Under the pieces are notes generated by a model, which saw only the letters and a program-made list of their open reading frames with translations, was not told the DNA's origin and did not search any database. Below, piece by piece: positions 26,730 to 35,900 of a stretch of DNA of 64,000 nucleotides. Source of the stretch: Legionellaceae bacterium (GTDB lineage: Bacteria; Pseudomonadota; Gammaproteobacteria; Legionellales; Legionellaceae); the NCBI GenBank assembly GCA_030148065.1, contig JASBUC010000041.1, positions 1 to 64,000 on the forward strand, given 5' to 3'. The translations under genes were made by a program, and so were the position numbers. Positions within the stretch are counted from its first letter, which is position 1. The number at the start of each line of letters is the position of its first letter.

Positions 26730-28661
26730 GTGGAATTTAAGGTTTTAGACAACCATCAAAGCATTGCTCACCAAGCAGCAAGAGTGATTGCTGATGCCAT
26801 TTGTGAGAAAAAAGGTAGAGGTGAGCCCTTTGTGCTGGGCCTTGCAACCGGTGCGACCATGGAGCCTCTCTATGCGGAGCTAATCCGGCTTCATAAAGAC
26901 GAAGGCTTAGATTTTTCCAACGTTAAATTTTTCAATCTGGACAATTACGTAGGGTTGCCAGAAGGGGATAGAAACAGTTATGACACCCAGTTGCAGCAAT
27001 TCTTTTTAAGTAAGATCAATGCCTCTCAAGATAACATAGACTTAGTGTCAAGCAGCGCAAGCTTTAATCACCAAGCCTATGAAGAACGTATTAAACAAGC
27101 TGGTGGCATCGACATACAACTCTTAGGCATAGGGCGCACTGGTCACATAGGGTTTAACGAGGTTGGCTCAAGCATTGATTGCCCCTCAAGAGTAATTGAA
27201 CTAAGCCATGAGACTCGCGTTGATAATGGAAAATATTTCAACAAAATTGACCCCTTAACCAACCGCTCTGAAAACATTCCATTTAAAGCCCATACTCGAG
27301 GCATAGCTCCCATCTTAGAGGCAAGGAAAATCATCTGCATGGCCAATGGGCACGGCAAAGCAGAAGCCATCAAAAAGATGGTTCAAGAAGGATCCGTAGA
27401 AGAACTACCCGTTCGAGCTCTAAAGTCACACGAGAATGTTCTAATGCTGGCCGATGAAGAGGCGCTCTCCTTACTAAGTGAGCATGAACTGCAAACCCAT
27501 CTCTCTCTAGAGGAAAAGACGCGAGAAAAACTCTTAACACGAAATCAATTTATCAGCGTTACCTTAGACATTGATCATGATGCGCACACCCTATTACTGC
27601 CCCCTCAATTTGACTTCTGTGATCCCGTCACGAAAGTGGGAATAGATGAGCCGTTTGATCCAAGACTTGAAACACATCGTCAAGCGCTTGCAAGCTGCCT
27701 CTCGCGTGCTCAACAAATCTCGGTTGGCGCTCATCCAGATGATGCAGAAATTATGGCTGGCCCAATGATGTTAAAAGCCACCCCTGAGAACCCATGGCTC
27801 ACACTTATTCTCACCAATGGGGCTGCAAGTAGTAATACCTTAAATGGTGAATTTGCAAGTAAAACGCCTGAAGAATTAACCCGCATGCGACAAGATGAGC
27901 AGAAAACAGCCTCTCTTGAGGCAGGCGTCCCCCTTATTATGTGTAAATACCCAACGCCTGCCATCACAGGTGACATGGGAGATGAAATGCTTGCAAAGGT
28001 GAGAGAAACCATGAGTTCTCTTTTTTCCTGCATGAAAGGCTTACAAACAGTCTATGGTCATCACCCGTTTGACAAGCACGACACCCATGTTATTACCTTT
28101 GCAAGGCAATTAGAGGCCCTAAGAAGTTTAAGTGATGAGCAGCTTAACAAGATTGACGTTAAGGGAATGGAAGTCTGGGGGGACCTAGAGGTCTGTGAGA
28201 GCCGCTTGTTAAAGTATCAAATTGAGAGTCAAGAAGATCTGATACACTGGCGCTCATTAATTGCTCATTATCAATCTCAAATTGCCGGACAAGGACGAGA
28301 CTATTCTCTTGCCACCATTGAACGGGCCCAGGGACACGCAGGCTATCAAACACACCCCCATGGCGCCAACCCTGCAGATGGTTTAATACTGGCAGTGGAG
28401 CTCACCGATCTTGTGCGCAACAAAACACTTTCCATGATGGAAATGATTCGCACACTTGCTCTCGAACTTTTTTCTCATCAACTAAAAAGAGGAGAGCAGC
28501 TGTTTGAAAAAAAGGGCATGAATACAAACAGTCAGACTCCAAGTATGCAAACCATGCTCCCTTTTAGCCTCTTTGCAAACGAGCAAAGCAGCCATCTTCC
28601 TGAGGCAAAAGTTAGGGTTACTACAGGCGTACAAACTGAGCCCATAGGCCGGCCCCATTAA
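26730..28661 (+). CDS. glucosamine-6-phosphate deaminase/PIG-L deacetylase fusion (643 aa)
   Basis: The N-terminal ~270 residues are NagB-like: LGLATGATMEPLY binds the sugar phosphate, NLDNYVGL carries the proton-shuttling Asp, and GIGRTGHIGFNEVGSS is the active-site loop with its His and Glu. In E. coli NagB the Asp two before that His is Thr here. Residues ~330-600 are PIG-L/LmbE-like, with SVGAHPDDAE and HHPFDKHDTH as zinc-binding motifs. This two-domain fusion is best known from Bacteroidetes. It likely deaminates GlcN6P and deacetylates an N-acetylglucosamine-type substrate. The start is GTG 26730, with AGAGGA upstream; the longer frame begins at a TTG that adds 17 residues not fitting NagB. 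The tail ends TTGVQTEPIGRPH. Confidence 0.88.
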   Translation: MEFKVLDNHQSIAHQAARVIADAICEKKGRGEPFVLGLATGATMEPLYAELIRLHKDEGLDFSNVKFFNLDNYVGLPEGDRNSYDTQLQQFFLSKINASQDNIDLVSSSASFNHQAYEERIKQAGGIDIQLLGIGRTGHIGFNEVGSSIDCPSRVIELSHETRVDNGKYFNKIDPLTNRSENIPFKAHTRGIAPILEARKIICMANGHGKAEAIKKMVQEGSVEELPVRALKSHENVLMLADEEALSLLSEHELQTHLSLEEKTREKLLTRNQFISVTLDIDHDAHTLLLPPQFDFCDPVTKVGIDEPFDPRLETHRQALASCLSRAQQISVGAHPDDAEIMAGPMMLKATPENPWLTLILTNGAASSNTLNGEFASKTPEELTRMRQDEQKTASLEAGVPLIMCKYPTPAITGDMGDEMLAKVRETMSSLFSCMKGLQTVYGHHPFDKHDTHVITFARQLEALRSLSDEQLNKIDVKGMEVWGDLEVCESRLLKYQIESQEDLIHWRSLIAHYQSQIAGQGRDYSLATIERAQGHAGYQTHPHGANPADGLILAVELTDLVRNKTLSMMEMIRTLALELFSHQLKRGEQLFEKKGMNTNSQTPSMQTMLPFSLFANEQSSHLPEAKVRVTTGVQTEPIGRPH

Positions 28662-28669
28662 AAGTCACT

Positions 28670-28686
28670 AAAAGGACAGTCCTTTT
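28670..28686 (+). terminator. rho-independent terminator after the deaminase fusion
   Basis: AAAAGGA and TCCTTTT pair around CAG, running into a six-T run, nine bases after the stop codon of the fusion gene. Confidence 0.6.
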
Positions 28687-28689
28687 TTA

Positions 28690-28930
28690 AGTGTCCTTAA
28701 ATGGCGATTCAGCGGAAAAATAAGACACGTTCCACCTTCCCTGATAGCCATTTTAGGAGCCTGTGTTGCCTTTGTAATAGTGTTTCAAAATCGTTATGCC
28801 GTCGTCCGCGTTGGTGAAGCCTCAGTCGGCTGCATACAACTTAAAGCAGCTACTACAGTATGAAGACATCCCTAAACCCATTCCACTAATGAGTGAGTTC
28901 ATTGCCCTATAAAACACTCAGCAAGACAGC
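28690..28930. other. intergenic stretch with a possible gene remnant
   Basis: No gene with a start and ribosome site. On the plus strand one frame stays open for roughly 55 codons to about 28863 and encodes a hydrophobic run (IAILGACVAFVIVF) followed by a short polar tail, with no start codon upstream. It may be the decayed end of a membrane protein, or chance. Confidence 0.25.
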
Positions 28931-30040
28931 TCACCTAAGACTGAGACTCATTTGAGGCCTCTCCACGATATTATTAATTTCCTCTTCTGTGATGAGCCCG
29001 ATGGTTGAGGCTTTCTTTCCTTGAATCCTTTCCCGATACAACTTAGCAAGCTTTAAAAACTGTTGATGCCTTAGGCATGCCTCTTCACCAAACTGCGGGT
29101 TCGCTCCAGCCTCTCTTTTAGGAAGCCGCTCTTCCAGCTGATCACACTCTAAAAAAGGATTAAGCAAATCATATAGATCATCCTCTCCTGAGAGCTCCTT
29201 GTTGGCAGCACTTGTTAATTCTTGGCGCCTAATTTCAGAAATGGCATGGTTAATCATGTCTGCATAAACAGGCAGTATTTCGGCATCACCAAAAAAATAT
29301 TGACTGCCTTTCCTACTGACGTTTTTCGGTTCCACCCAAAGGATCTCATCTATTTCACTCGGATCTGAAGAGTTTAAGAAAGGAGGCTCAGAAAAAGTTT
29401 CATGCTGCTGATTCAAATTGGCCAAAAAATAATGCGCAATGCAGTGCACATTCCCATCACTCTCTTTATGTCCTAAACACTTAAGCTTGTGACGACTAAT
29501 CGTGATGGATGTCTCTTCCTTGAGCTCTCGTATGGCGGTGTCAAATAAATCTTTATCGGACGTTGCTCTCTGTCCTGCGGGGTGTTCGCTATAGGCCTGC
29601 ACATGATCCATTCCTTGAAAAGCAATTTTTTCTTCTGCTTGATCATTAAGATCAAGAGCATTTGGAAGTCCATCATTTAGATCCGGACACCCTTTAGGAT
29701 TCATAAACCCTTCAGAGAGTCGGTAAACTTTTTTATCCCCATCTCGACGACGATTATGCACTAGTGCAAAATAACACTTTTGATCCGTGGTTCTTAAAAC
29801 TGGTATCACGCTCGCCCCTGCGGCAGTCCATGGGTATGGATGCACTTCAACGCTTGGCCGCCCAGGTTGATCGGAGATAAAACGTGTGCCAAACATGCCA
29901 ATCTTAGCAGTAGCCTCCACCATCACTCTTGATTGACTCTTTGGTGAAAGAGCTCTCACTGAACGCCCAATAAGGGTTGGATCCAGTTCTCGTAAATCCA
30001 TATCAATTTGAGGATCTGTTTGAATAGCAACTTCTGGCAT
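28931..30040 (-). CDS. NUDIX hydrolase domain protein (369 aa)
   Basis: A NUDIX box core (AIRELKEETSI) lies at about residue 190 within FDTAIRELKEETSITIS, preceded by a beta-rich stretch with HPYPWTAAGASVIPVL that fits the fold's first strands. The glycine that usually begins the box is not where expected. NUDIX proteins hydrolyse nucleoside diphosphates linked to another group. The protein is longer than most (130-200 aa), with extra N-terminal ~80 and C-terminal ~100 residues of no known family. I prefer ATG 30040 over 30046, since AGGAG is seven bases upstream of it and only one base from the other. The N-terminus reads MPEVAIQTDPQ. It is convergent with the deaminase fusion. Confidence 0.75.
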   Translation of the reverse strand: MPEVAIQTDPQIDMDLRELDPTLIGRSVRALSPKSQSRVMVEATAKIGMFGTRFISDQPGRPSVEVHPYPWTAAGASVIPVLRTTDQKCYFALVHNRRRDGDKKVYRLSEGFMNPKGCPDLNDGLPNALDLNDQAEEKIAFQGMDHVQAYSEHPAGQRATSDKDLFDTAIRELKEETSITISRHKLKCLGHKESDGNVHCIAHYFLANLNQQHETFSEPPFLNSSDPSEIDEILWVEPKNVSRKGSQYFFGDAEILPVYADMINHAISEIRRQELTSAANKELSGEDDLYDLLNPFLECDQLEERLPKREAGANPQFGEEACLRHQQFLKLAKLYRERIQGKKASTIGLITEEEINNIVERPQMSLSLR

Positions 30041-30057
30041 ATGCATGCTCCTATCTA

Positions 30058-30131
30058 TTAGTTTGTCTGCCCGAAGTACCGCCTGCGAGCCATTTTACAA
30101 ATAAGGTGATGGATGGCAACGATTACCCCCT
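30058..30131 (+). repeat. palindromic intergenic repeat, copy 1 (diverged left arm)
   Basis: This copy aligns without gaps to copy 2 over ~74 bases. It keeps GCGAGCCATTT, ACAAATAAGGT and ATGGATGGCAACGAT; its left arm is degraded. It fills the gap between the NUDIX start and the 3' end of the 164-aa gene, and supplies that gene's last codons and TAA stop. Confidence 0.75.
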
Positions 30132-30617
30132 CACACTTTGCATGCGTGCTCGAGCTTTCTCAAAATCAAACCCAGAGCTTGTGTTATTAACCGCTTGCTC
30201 AAAGCCGTCACCACTACTCTCTCCTCTACAAGCATAACGCTCTTTTAAAGCAAGAATGGCCACTTTTGCAACACTAATGCTCTTTTGCTCTTCAGCCGGA
30301 ACCTTATTTGAATAGGCTAGAATTAAGCTATGAATTTGTTCTGCCGTCACTTTCTCACCACTTGGCATGCAAAAAATTTCTTCACCCTTTGCCTTAGCCA
30401 ATAAATTCATCTCATTAATGCTCTCGGTGACCGCGTCATCGTGCATAACGATGATCTTGCGAGCACTTCGAGCCCAAGCGTGTGATTTTAAATCCGCTTT
30501 TAATTGCATTTGTGGAATTTGCTTTTCGATGTCCATATAGCTTGCCAAGGTATCGGCAAACGCCGAAGAAATCATCGCCAAGCTCCCAACTAACACTAAA
30601 AAAATTCTATTCAACAC
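30123..30617 (-). CDS. small exported protein of unknown function (164 aa)
   Basis: A clear signal peptide (LNRIFLVLVGSLAMISSAFA, cleavage after SAFA at about residue 21) is followed by ~140 mostly helical residues. No family recognised. Two cysteines (in EIFCMPSG and ERYACRGE) may form a disulfide in the periplasm. IFCMPSGEKVTAEQIHSLI resembles the Rap1a/Tai immunity-protein style of small periplasmic proteins (MPxGxxxxQ), which is only a suggestion. The start is GTG with GGAGG at good spacing. The gene lies between repeat copies 1 and 2, and its stop is within copy 1. Confidence 0.7.
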   Translation of the reverse strand: MLNRIFLVLVGSLAMISSAFADTLASYMDIEKQIPQMQLKADLKSHAWARSARKIIVMHDDAVTESINEMNLLAKAKGEEIFCMPSGEKVTAEQIHSLILAYSNKVPAEEQKSISVAKVAILALKERYACRGESSGDGFEQAVNNTSSGFDFEKARARMQSVRG

Positions 30618-30985
30618 CCGCTTCCTCCCAAATAAAAAGGACAGATTTTTTAAAATCCGCCATCCCCCATTGATTTAACATATAAAATTCACGTTCATAA
30701 AAAAGACTGTCCCTCTATGCCTTATTTGTGAAACCGAAGCGCAGCCCGCGAGCCATTTCGCAAATAAGGTAATGGATGGCAGCGATGACCACCTCTTCCA
30801 TTTAAGCATGCGTCACCTCAAGTAGCCCCTTTGGTCAAGCCAAAGGATTTCAAAGAATCAACGCATTCTTTAGCGTAACACCACTTAAACGTCATCGCTG
30901 ATGTTCATTGCCTTATTTGTGAAAATCAAGCGCAGCTCCGCGAGCCATTTCACAAATAAGGTGATGGATGGCAGCGATGACCACC
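30618..30985. other. repeat-rich intergenic region with two hairpins
   Basis: No gene is seen. Besides repeat copies 2 and 3 it holds two unrelated hairpins: CCTTTGG/CCAAAGG with loop TCAAG (30828-30846), and AAAGAAT/ATTCTTT with loop CAACGC (30852-30871). No convincing promoter or T-run accompanies them, so a small RNA is possible but unsupported. Confidence 0.4.
30720..30795 (+). repeat. palindromic intergenic repeat, copy 2
   Basis: CCTTATTTGTGAAA (30720-30733) and TTTCGCAAATAAGG (30756-30769) form a near-perfect 14-bp inverted repeat around a GC-rich loop. A conserved flank follows: ATGGATGGCAGCGATGACC then ACCTC. It is in the same orientation as copies 1 and 3. Confidence 0.85.
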
Positions 30986-30987
30986 TC
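30911..30987 (+). repeat. palindromic intergenic repeat, copy 3
   Basis: Perfect arms CCTTATTTGTGAAA (30911-30924) and TTTCACAAATAAGG (30948-30961), then the same flank ending ACCACCTC (to 30987). It abuts the stop codon of coq7 (30986-30988), so on the minus strand it begins directly at the gene's 3' end and could act as a terminator-like hairpin. Confidence 0.85.
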
Positions 30988-31630
30988 ATAATTTGTAGGC
31001 AAGTCCAGTCATCACTTTTGACATCTTAGTCATCAGCCATTTTATTGGCTTTGGCAACTCTACACCACCAGACTCAAGAGCGTTGGTTGCATGCTGCATT
31101 TCATCCTCTTTCATTTGTTCAATGATGAGCCTACTTGCTTTATCCTTTTCAGGCAATGACGCCAAATGACTCTCTAAGTGGCGAGTCACCTGCCGCTCTG
31201 TCTCACAAACAAAGCCAAGAGACCATTTATCACCAATGAGTCCCGCAACCATGCCGAGCGAGAGCGACATGCCATACCACACTGGGTTTAAATAACTGGT
31301 ATGGGACTCAAGCTCAGAAAGGCGCTCTTCACACCAAGCAAGGTGATCAACCTCTTCTAAGGCAGCCTCATTCATCTTCTCTTTGAGTTCACTGCTGCGA
31401 GCCGTCATCGCCTGGCCTTGATAGAGGGCTTGCGCGCAAACCTCCCCGGTGTGATTGACTCGCATTAAGCCCGCTGAGTGAGTTTGTTCTTCTTCACTCA
31501 AAGCCTCTCTCTCATCCAGCTCTTTTGCTGGTGAAGGGCGCATGCTGACTCGTGATTTTGGTGGTAGCACCGTCTTTATGAAGGTGTCGAATTGATCAAT
31601 TGCTAAATCTAGCCCTGTTTTTTGTCTCAC
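30986..31630 (-). CDS. coq7: demethoxyubiquinone hydroxylase Coq7 (214 aa)
   Basis: This di-iron monooxygenase performs the last hydroxylation in ubiquinone synthesis, at the membrane. The carboxylate-bridge ligands are visible: Glu in MRVNHTGEVCAQALY, EExxH in LEEVDHLAWCEERL, Glu in VCETERQVTRHL and ExxH in MKEDEMQHA. The hydrophobic face YGMSLSLGMVAGLIGDKWSL in the middle matches the family's membrane-docking helices. Length matches bacterial Coq7 (~210-215 aa). The start is GTG with a weak GAG upstream. The gene ends flush against repeat copy 3. Confidence 0.95.
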   Translation of the reverse strand: MRQKTGLDLAIDQFDTFIKTVLPPKSRVSMRPSPAKELDEREALSEEEQTHSAGLMRVNHTGEVCAQALYQGQAMTARSSELKEKMNEAALEEVDHLAWCEERLSELESHTSYLNPVWYGMSLSLGMVAGLIGDKWSLGFVCETERQVTRHLESHLASLPEKDKASRLIIEQMKEDEMQHATNALESGGVELPKPIKWLMTKMSKVMTGLAYKL

Positions 31631-31662
31631 AAACGTCTCAATGTATTTTTAACTCTGCAAAC

Positions 31663-31704
31663 TATACCCAAACCAGCTCATTATGCGAAGTCTGAACTTC
31701 GATA
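31663..31704 (+). repeat. dispersed intergenic repeat, copy B
   Basis: TATACCCAAACCAG (31663-31676), CTCATTATGCGAAG, then TCTGAACTTCGATA to 31704. The inner part CGAAGT-CTGA-ACTTCG forms a hairpin. The left part matches the inverse of 48627-48655; the right part matches 7685-7698. It lies between coq7 and the amidotransferase gene. Confidence 0.65.
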
Positions 31705-31729
31705 AAATAACCCAACTTGAACTCTATGC

Positions 31730-32788
31730 TTAAAACTGAATCACAAAATGGCTGGGTTGATGGTGCTCCTCATCACGACTCAGCGGACTCCCAACCCTCT
31801 GTACAACCTTCTTTTGCTCTAGCTTGTCTTCTTTTTGTAAAGATTTAATCTCTGCTAAAACGGCCTGTTTTTTATGAAAACTCTCTCCCGACTCAGCCAT
31901 AAAGGTAAAGAGCTTCTGTTGTAACTTTGCATAACTGCCACCACCGGCATAAGCTTCTGGGTGCCATTGTACGCCAATCATTGGCGCCCCATGTCTGGTT
32001 TCAAACGCTTCGACTGTGTTCGGCTCCACCGACTCTTCTATGAGTCTCAAGCCAATCATTGATAATGCCTTACACAATAACCACCAAAAAAAAGACGGTT
32101 TTGCTTTCAAAAAGGGCTTTGATTTTGCTGAAATCTGCACATTGCTCGGACATTCATGCTCATAAGGCGCCTGCCAATGAACGCTATTAACCGGTAGTGT
32201 GCTCATTTCTCTGCCTCCACCCATCGCACTAAAGAGCTTGCTCTCCGGCTCAATACAAACGGCATGCGCCATTTTATTACCCAAAATTTCACCCCTGTCT
32301 GAGACTCTTAAATCTTCTTTGGGGTGGGCTAATGGGTAATCATGGCCATTGGTGGTCACAAACTCTCCTCCTCCTAAGGCCGTCCAAAGCCGCCAACTGC
32401 CACCACAAATTGCGAGCACCGGTCGTCCTCGTCTTATCGCATCTTGCAAAAGAGCGTTCTCAAAGATCTTTCGTTTCTTATAAACTTCAGGACGCTTAAG
32501 AGCGGTTTTTCGAGTATAACCCGGAATGACCAGCAAGCCCTTGCCATAAGAGGTGTCGGCTTCGGGACAAAGCCCATCATTCTGAGGCAGCATGGGCAGA
32601 GAATCAGGATCTGCACTAATTTTTGCGATGAAATTTGTCAGTACGCTCGGCAATAAATCACTAGGGTGGCAAATTCTGGTCTTTCGCCCACTCATCAATT
32701 GAATGGTTTGATGATCCCAAAAGGCCCCCATTCCTCGCCCTTCATCTCGGTATGATACAGTAATCGGCACACTGTCATTTAGCCTCAT
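31730..32788 (-). CDS. class I glutamine amidotransferase-like protein, peptidase C26 type (352 aa)
   Basis: VLAICGGSWRLW (about residue 145) holds the nucleophilic cysteine elbow, and IGVQWHPEAY (about 275) the catalytic His-Glu pair of class I amidotransferases, as in gamma-glutamyl-GABA hydrolase PuuD. SVHWQAPYEH sits where that family has its conserved loop. KGLLVIPGYTRKTALKRP suits the P-x-G-G-like region but lacks the usual GG. The protein is ~100 residues longer than PuuD; the extra part is a charged C-terminal tail (KEDKLEQKKVVQRV). It likely cleaves gamma-glutamyl amides; the substrate is uncertain. The ATG start has AAAGGG upstream. Confidence 0.78.
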   Translation of the reverse strand: MRLNDSVPITVSYRDEGRGMGAFWDHQTIQLMSGRKTRICHPSDLLPSVLTNFIAKISADPDSLPMLPQNDGLCPEADTSYGKGLLVIPGYTRKTALKRPEVYKKRKIFENALLQDAIRRGRPVLAICGGSWRLWTALGGGEFVTTNGHDYPLAHPKEDLRVSDRGEILGNKMAHAVCIEPESKLFSAMGGGREMSTLPVNSVHWQAPYEHECPSNVQISAKSKPFLKAKPSFFWWLLCKALSMIGLRLIEESVEPNTVEAFETRHGAPMIGVQWHPEAYAGGGSYAKLQQKLFTFMAESGESFHKKQAVLAEIKSLQKEDKLEQKKVVQRVGSPLSRDEEHHQPSHFVIQF

Positions 32789-32936
32789 CAGTTAATTCCC
32801 TTTAAAAAATGAATAAGCCTTATCATGTTGAATACTAAACAACCAGTGATTACAGGGCAACCCGAACTTCTGTCTTAGACATTCTTTAATTTTACGGTAA
32901 AGTGATGAAGTCGATTTTGTTACAAGGATGGGGGAC

Positions 32937-35900
32937 ATGAGTGCAACAGAAGATGATTTACAAACCGCGTTCGAATACATCGATAAGCAACAAGCCTCTT
33001 TACTCACGTTAGAGCTCACAAAACATCAATCAGATCGCTCCCTCTCTTTATTGTTTGCTCGTGCCCTACAATGTGACCAATTAGACTGCGCTAGAGCCAT
33101 TATTGTCCTAAAAGGCGTTCAAGCGTTTGCAAACTCAACCCTGGAAGAAAAACTCAATCAAACCTTCATTGATGCTGCTCTCAAAGGGAGTGTTTCATTC
33201 TGCCAATCATTAAAAGGCCTGTTAGAGCACCACCGTTTAATTTCACAAAGCGTGATGAATAGTGCTTTGCAAAAGGCAAGCCAGCGCGGAGAGTTAGAGA
33301 GTGTTAAATTTTTGCTCTCAGAGGGGGCTCGAGTTAACCAAACAGATGTTAATGGTAACACGGCTCTACATCTTGCGGTGCTCGCACTGATTGAGAAACT
33401 TAATAACGGTGAAAGTGCTCAGTTCAATCAAGCTGAAAAAGACTACTTTTTCTCAAGAGTCGAGCAACTAAAAAAGGTTATAGACTATTTACTTGAAAAA
33501 AAAGCAAACCCTTCTCTACAAAACCTTGAAAAAATAAGCCCCATCGAGCTCGCCGCTGAGAAAGCGCCATTTGATGTTTTTTCAATGTTAAACACTGATG
33601 AGAGATCTGAGACAACGCTTTTGTGGGCTTGCCAAAAAGGCTATTTATCACTGGCAAACACCATTATCGAGCAATTAATTAACAATGAACAAGCCTTTGA
33701 TGTTGGTATTGCTGAGGAGAAAAGTGAGCACTCTCAAACTTTGTCATCTATTCTTGCCAGTGGACTCTTTGTCGCCATTGAACACCATCATGAAAAGCTT
33801 GTTACCCTACTGCTTGAGTTTGGCGCAGACTTTAACCTTCCTCAAGGCAAAGAGCGCTTAAGTGCGATTCGGCTCGCCTTTAATAACGCTCATACCTCAT
33901 GTGCTAAAGAGCTCTACCGTCACATACAAACCGAAGGTCTTGAGTTCCCATCCATGGAATTAAACCGAGATGGTTTAAGCCTGTATCAAACCTTTGAAGA
34001 AGAGGCAAAAGATCATCACCCTTTAATCTTAGCCGCACGCAATGATCAGATTGAAGAAGTCGAGAGTGCTCTAGAGAAAGCGCTTGATATTAATAGCCGT
34101 GACTCATCAGGAAAGAGCGCTCTTTTTTATGCAAGCATCCATGGCAACATTCCTTTGATGCAGCTACTTATTAATCGTGGAGCAAAGCAGACGCTAGCTG
34201 ATCAAAAAAACCGAACACCCATTATCTATGCCATCAAAAAAAAGCAATATAATGCGCTTAAACTTTTAATTGAAAGTGGTGCCAACCTCGAGCAAGAAGT
34301 GGAACCCGGCAAGAGTCTTTATGAATATGCGTTAGAAATGGGTGATCACCCCATCTCTGAGTTGCTCTTTCATGAAATGACGCTTCGAGGCATTAGAGTT
34401 CTCAAGGAGCGAGTCTGCCTTAGTGAGCGAGAAAGTTTAATGCATCAATCCATTCGAGCAAATAATCAAATGGATCCCGCTATTCACCAAGTGATTGAGA
34501 GAGACGATCTCTCCAGTTCACAAAAAATTGGTGAAATTAAAGATTTAGTAGACACTAAAAATGCCAGAATCAATGCAAAAAACAAAGATGGACACAGCCC
34601 TATTTCTTTAGCCGTCCATAAACTTGACTTAGTGCTTATTCAATTTATCTTGACACTGTTAAAGCCGAAAGAATTTATTAACGATTGCTTTATACTACAC
34701 TTTGCCGCAGAAAACGGTTTTAACCAATTAATTGAAAGATTAATGGAAGAAAACACAGAAAGTAACATGGCCGAAGCCCACTTTCTAAATGATCATGAGC
34801 CCCACGTACAAACAAGCACAGGCATCATCTATGCACATCCAATTCAGGATGACAGCAGTTCAAAGACAAATTACAGAGAAGAGGAGCAAGCAAATGCTTT
34901 ACTTGACAAAGATTGTGAGTACGAACCATTTTCAGAGGTGATGTCAGCAAGCGCGCCACCTATGCCCCCAAGCTTACTTCTTAATCAATTAGATGAAAAT
35001 GGTGTTAGCGCCCTAGAGAAGGCCGCTCAAAAAAAACAGCTTAGCACAATTTCGCTATTATTGAGATTTGGGGCAATGCTCCCCTTTGAGAATGGAAAAA
35101 TAAAAGACTCTCTTTTTATGAATGATGAATCGGCTTATGAACTCTATAAGCACTTTCGCTCACAGGGGAAACGAATTAGTCAAAACATACTTGCAGAAAA
35201 AGGACAGGCCTTTATAAAAAAAATTAACCAAAAAGGGGGAGAGCTCTCCATCATAGAAAACCCTCTCTTTAAGGCCATCAAAGAGAAGAACAGCACTGAC
35301 ATTCATCAACTGGTGATAAATGGTGCAGACTTGGATGAGCTGGATATACAAGGGTTTAACACTCTACACTGGGCCGTGACACAAGGAGACTTTCCTCTCA
35401 TTCAATTTCTTCATCAACATGGCGCTGATATAAACTTAATGACTCATACCGATGGCCTAACCCCCTTTCACCGCGCAGCCCTAGTAGCAGATCTTTCTGA
35501 AAATAAAGATAAAAAAGAGCTATTTACTGAAATACTAAACTATCTTTATCTAAAAATGAGAAAGCCGTTTAGCAGCCCTTCAGACGCAGCAAACCTTGAA
35601 GCAAAGAAAACACAAATGGGATTTGCCGAACAGTTAATTGAGGCAGCTTCAGAAAACCAGAGTCATCAAATACAAGCACTGAACGAAATGGGTGTCTACA
35701 TCGATGAGCAAGATAATAAGGGGCAAAGCGCACTTAGCAAAGCTAGTATGCTTGATGAGGAGGGGAGCCATCTTGCAACCATTGCGTTTTTATTACAGCT
35801 TGGCGCATCCCCATCACTAGCAGACAATAAAGGATGGTCCCCATTTCTTCATGCTCTGTCTCTATCAAAATTAAAACTTGCCTCGCTGATGCTCCCAAAA

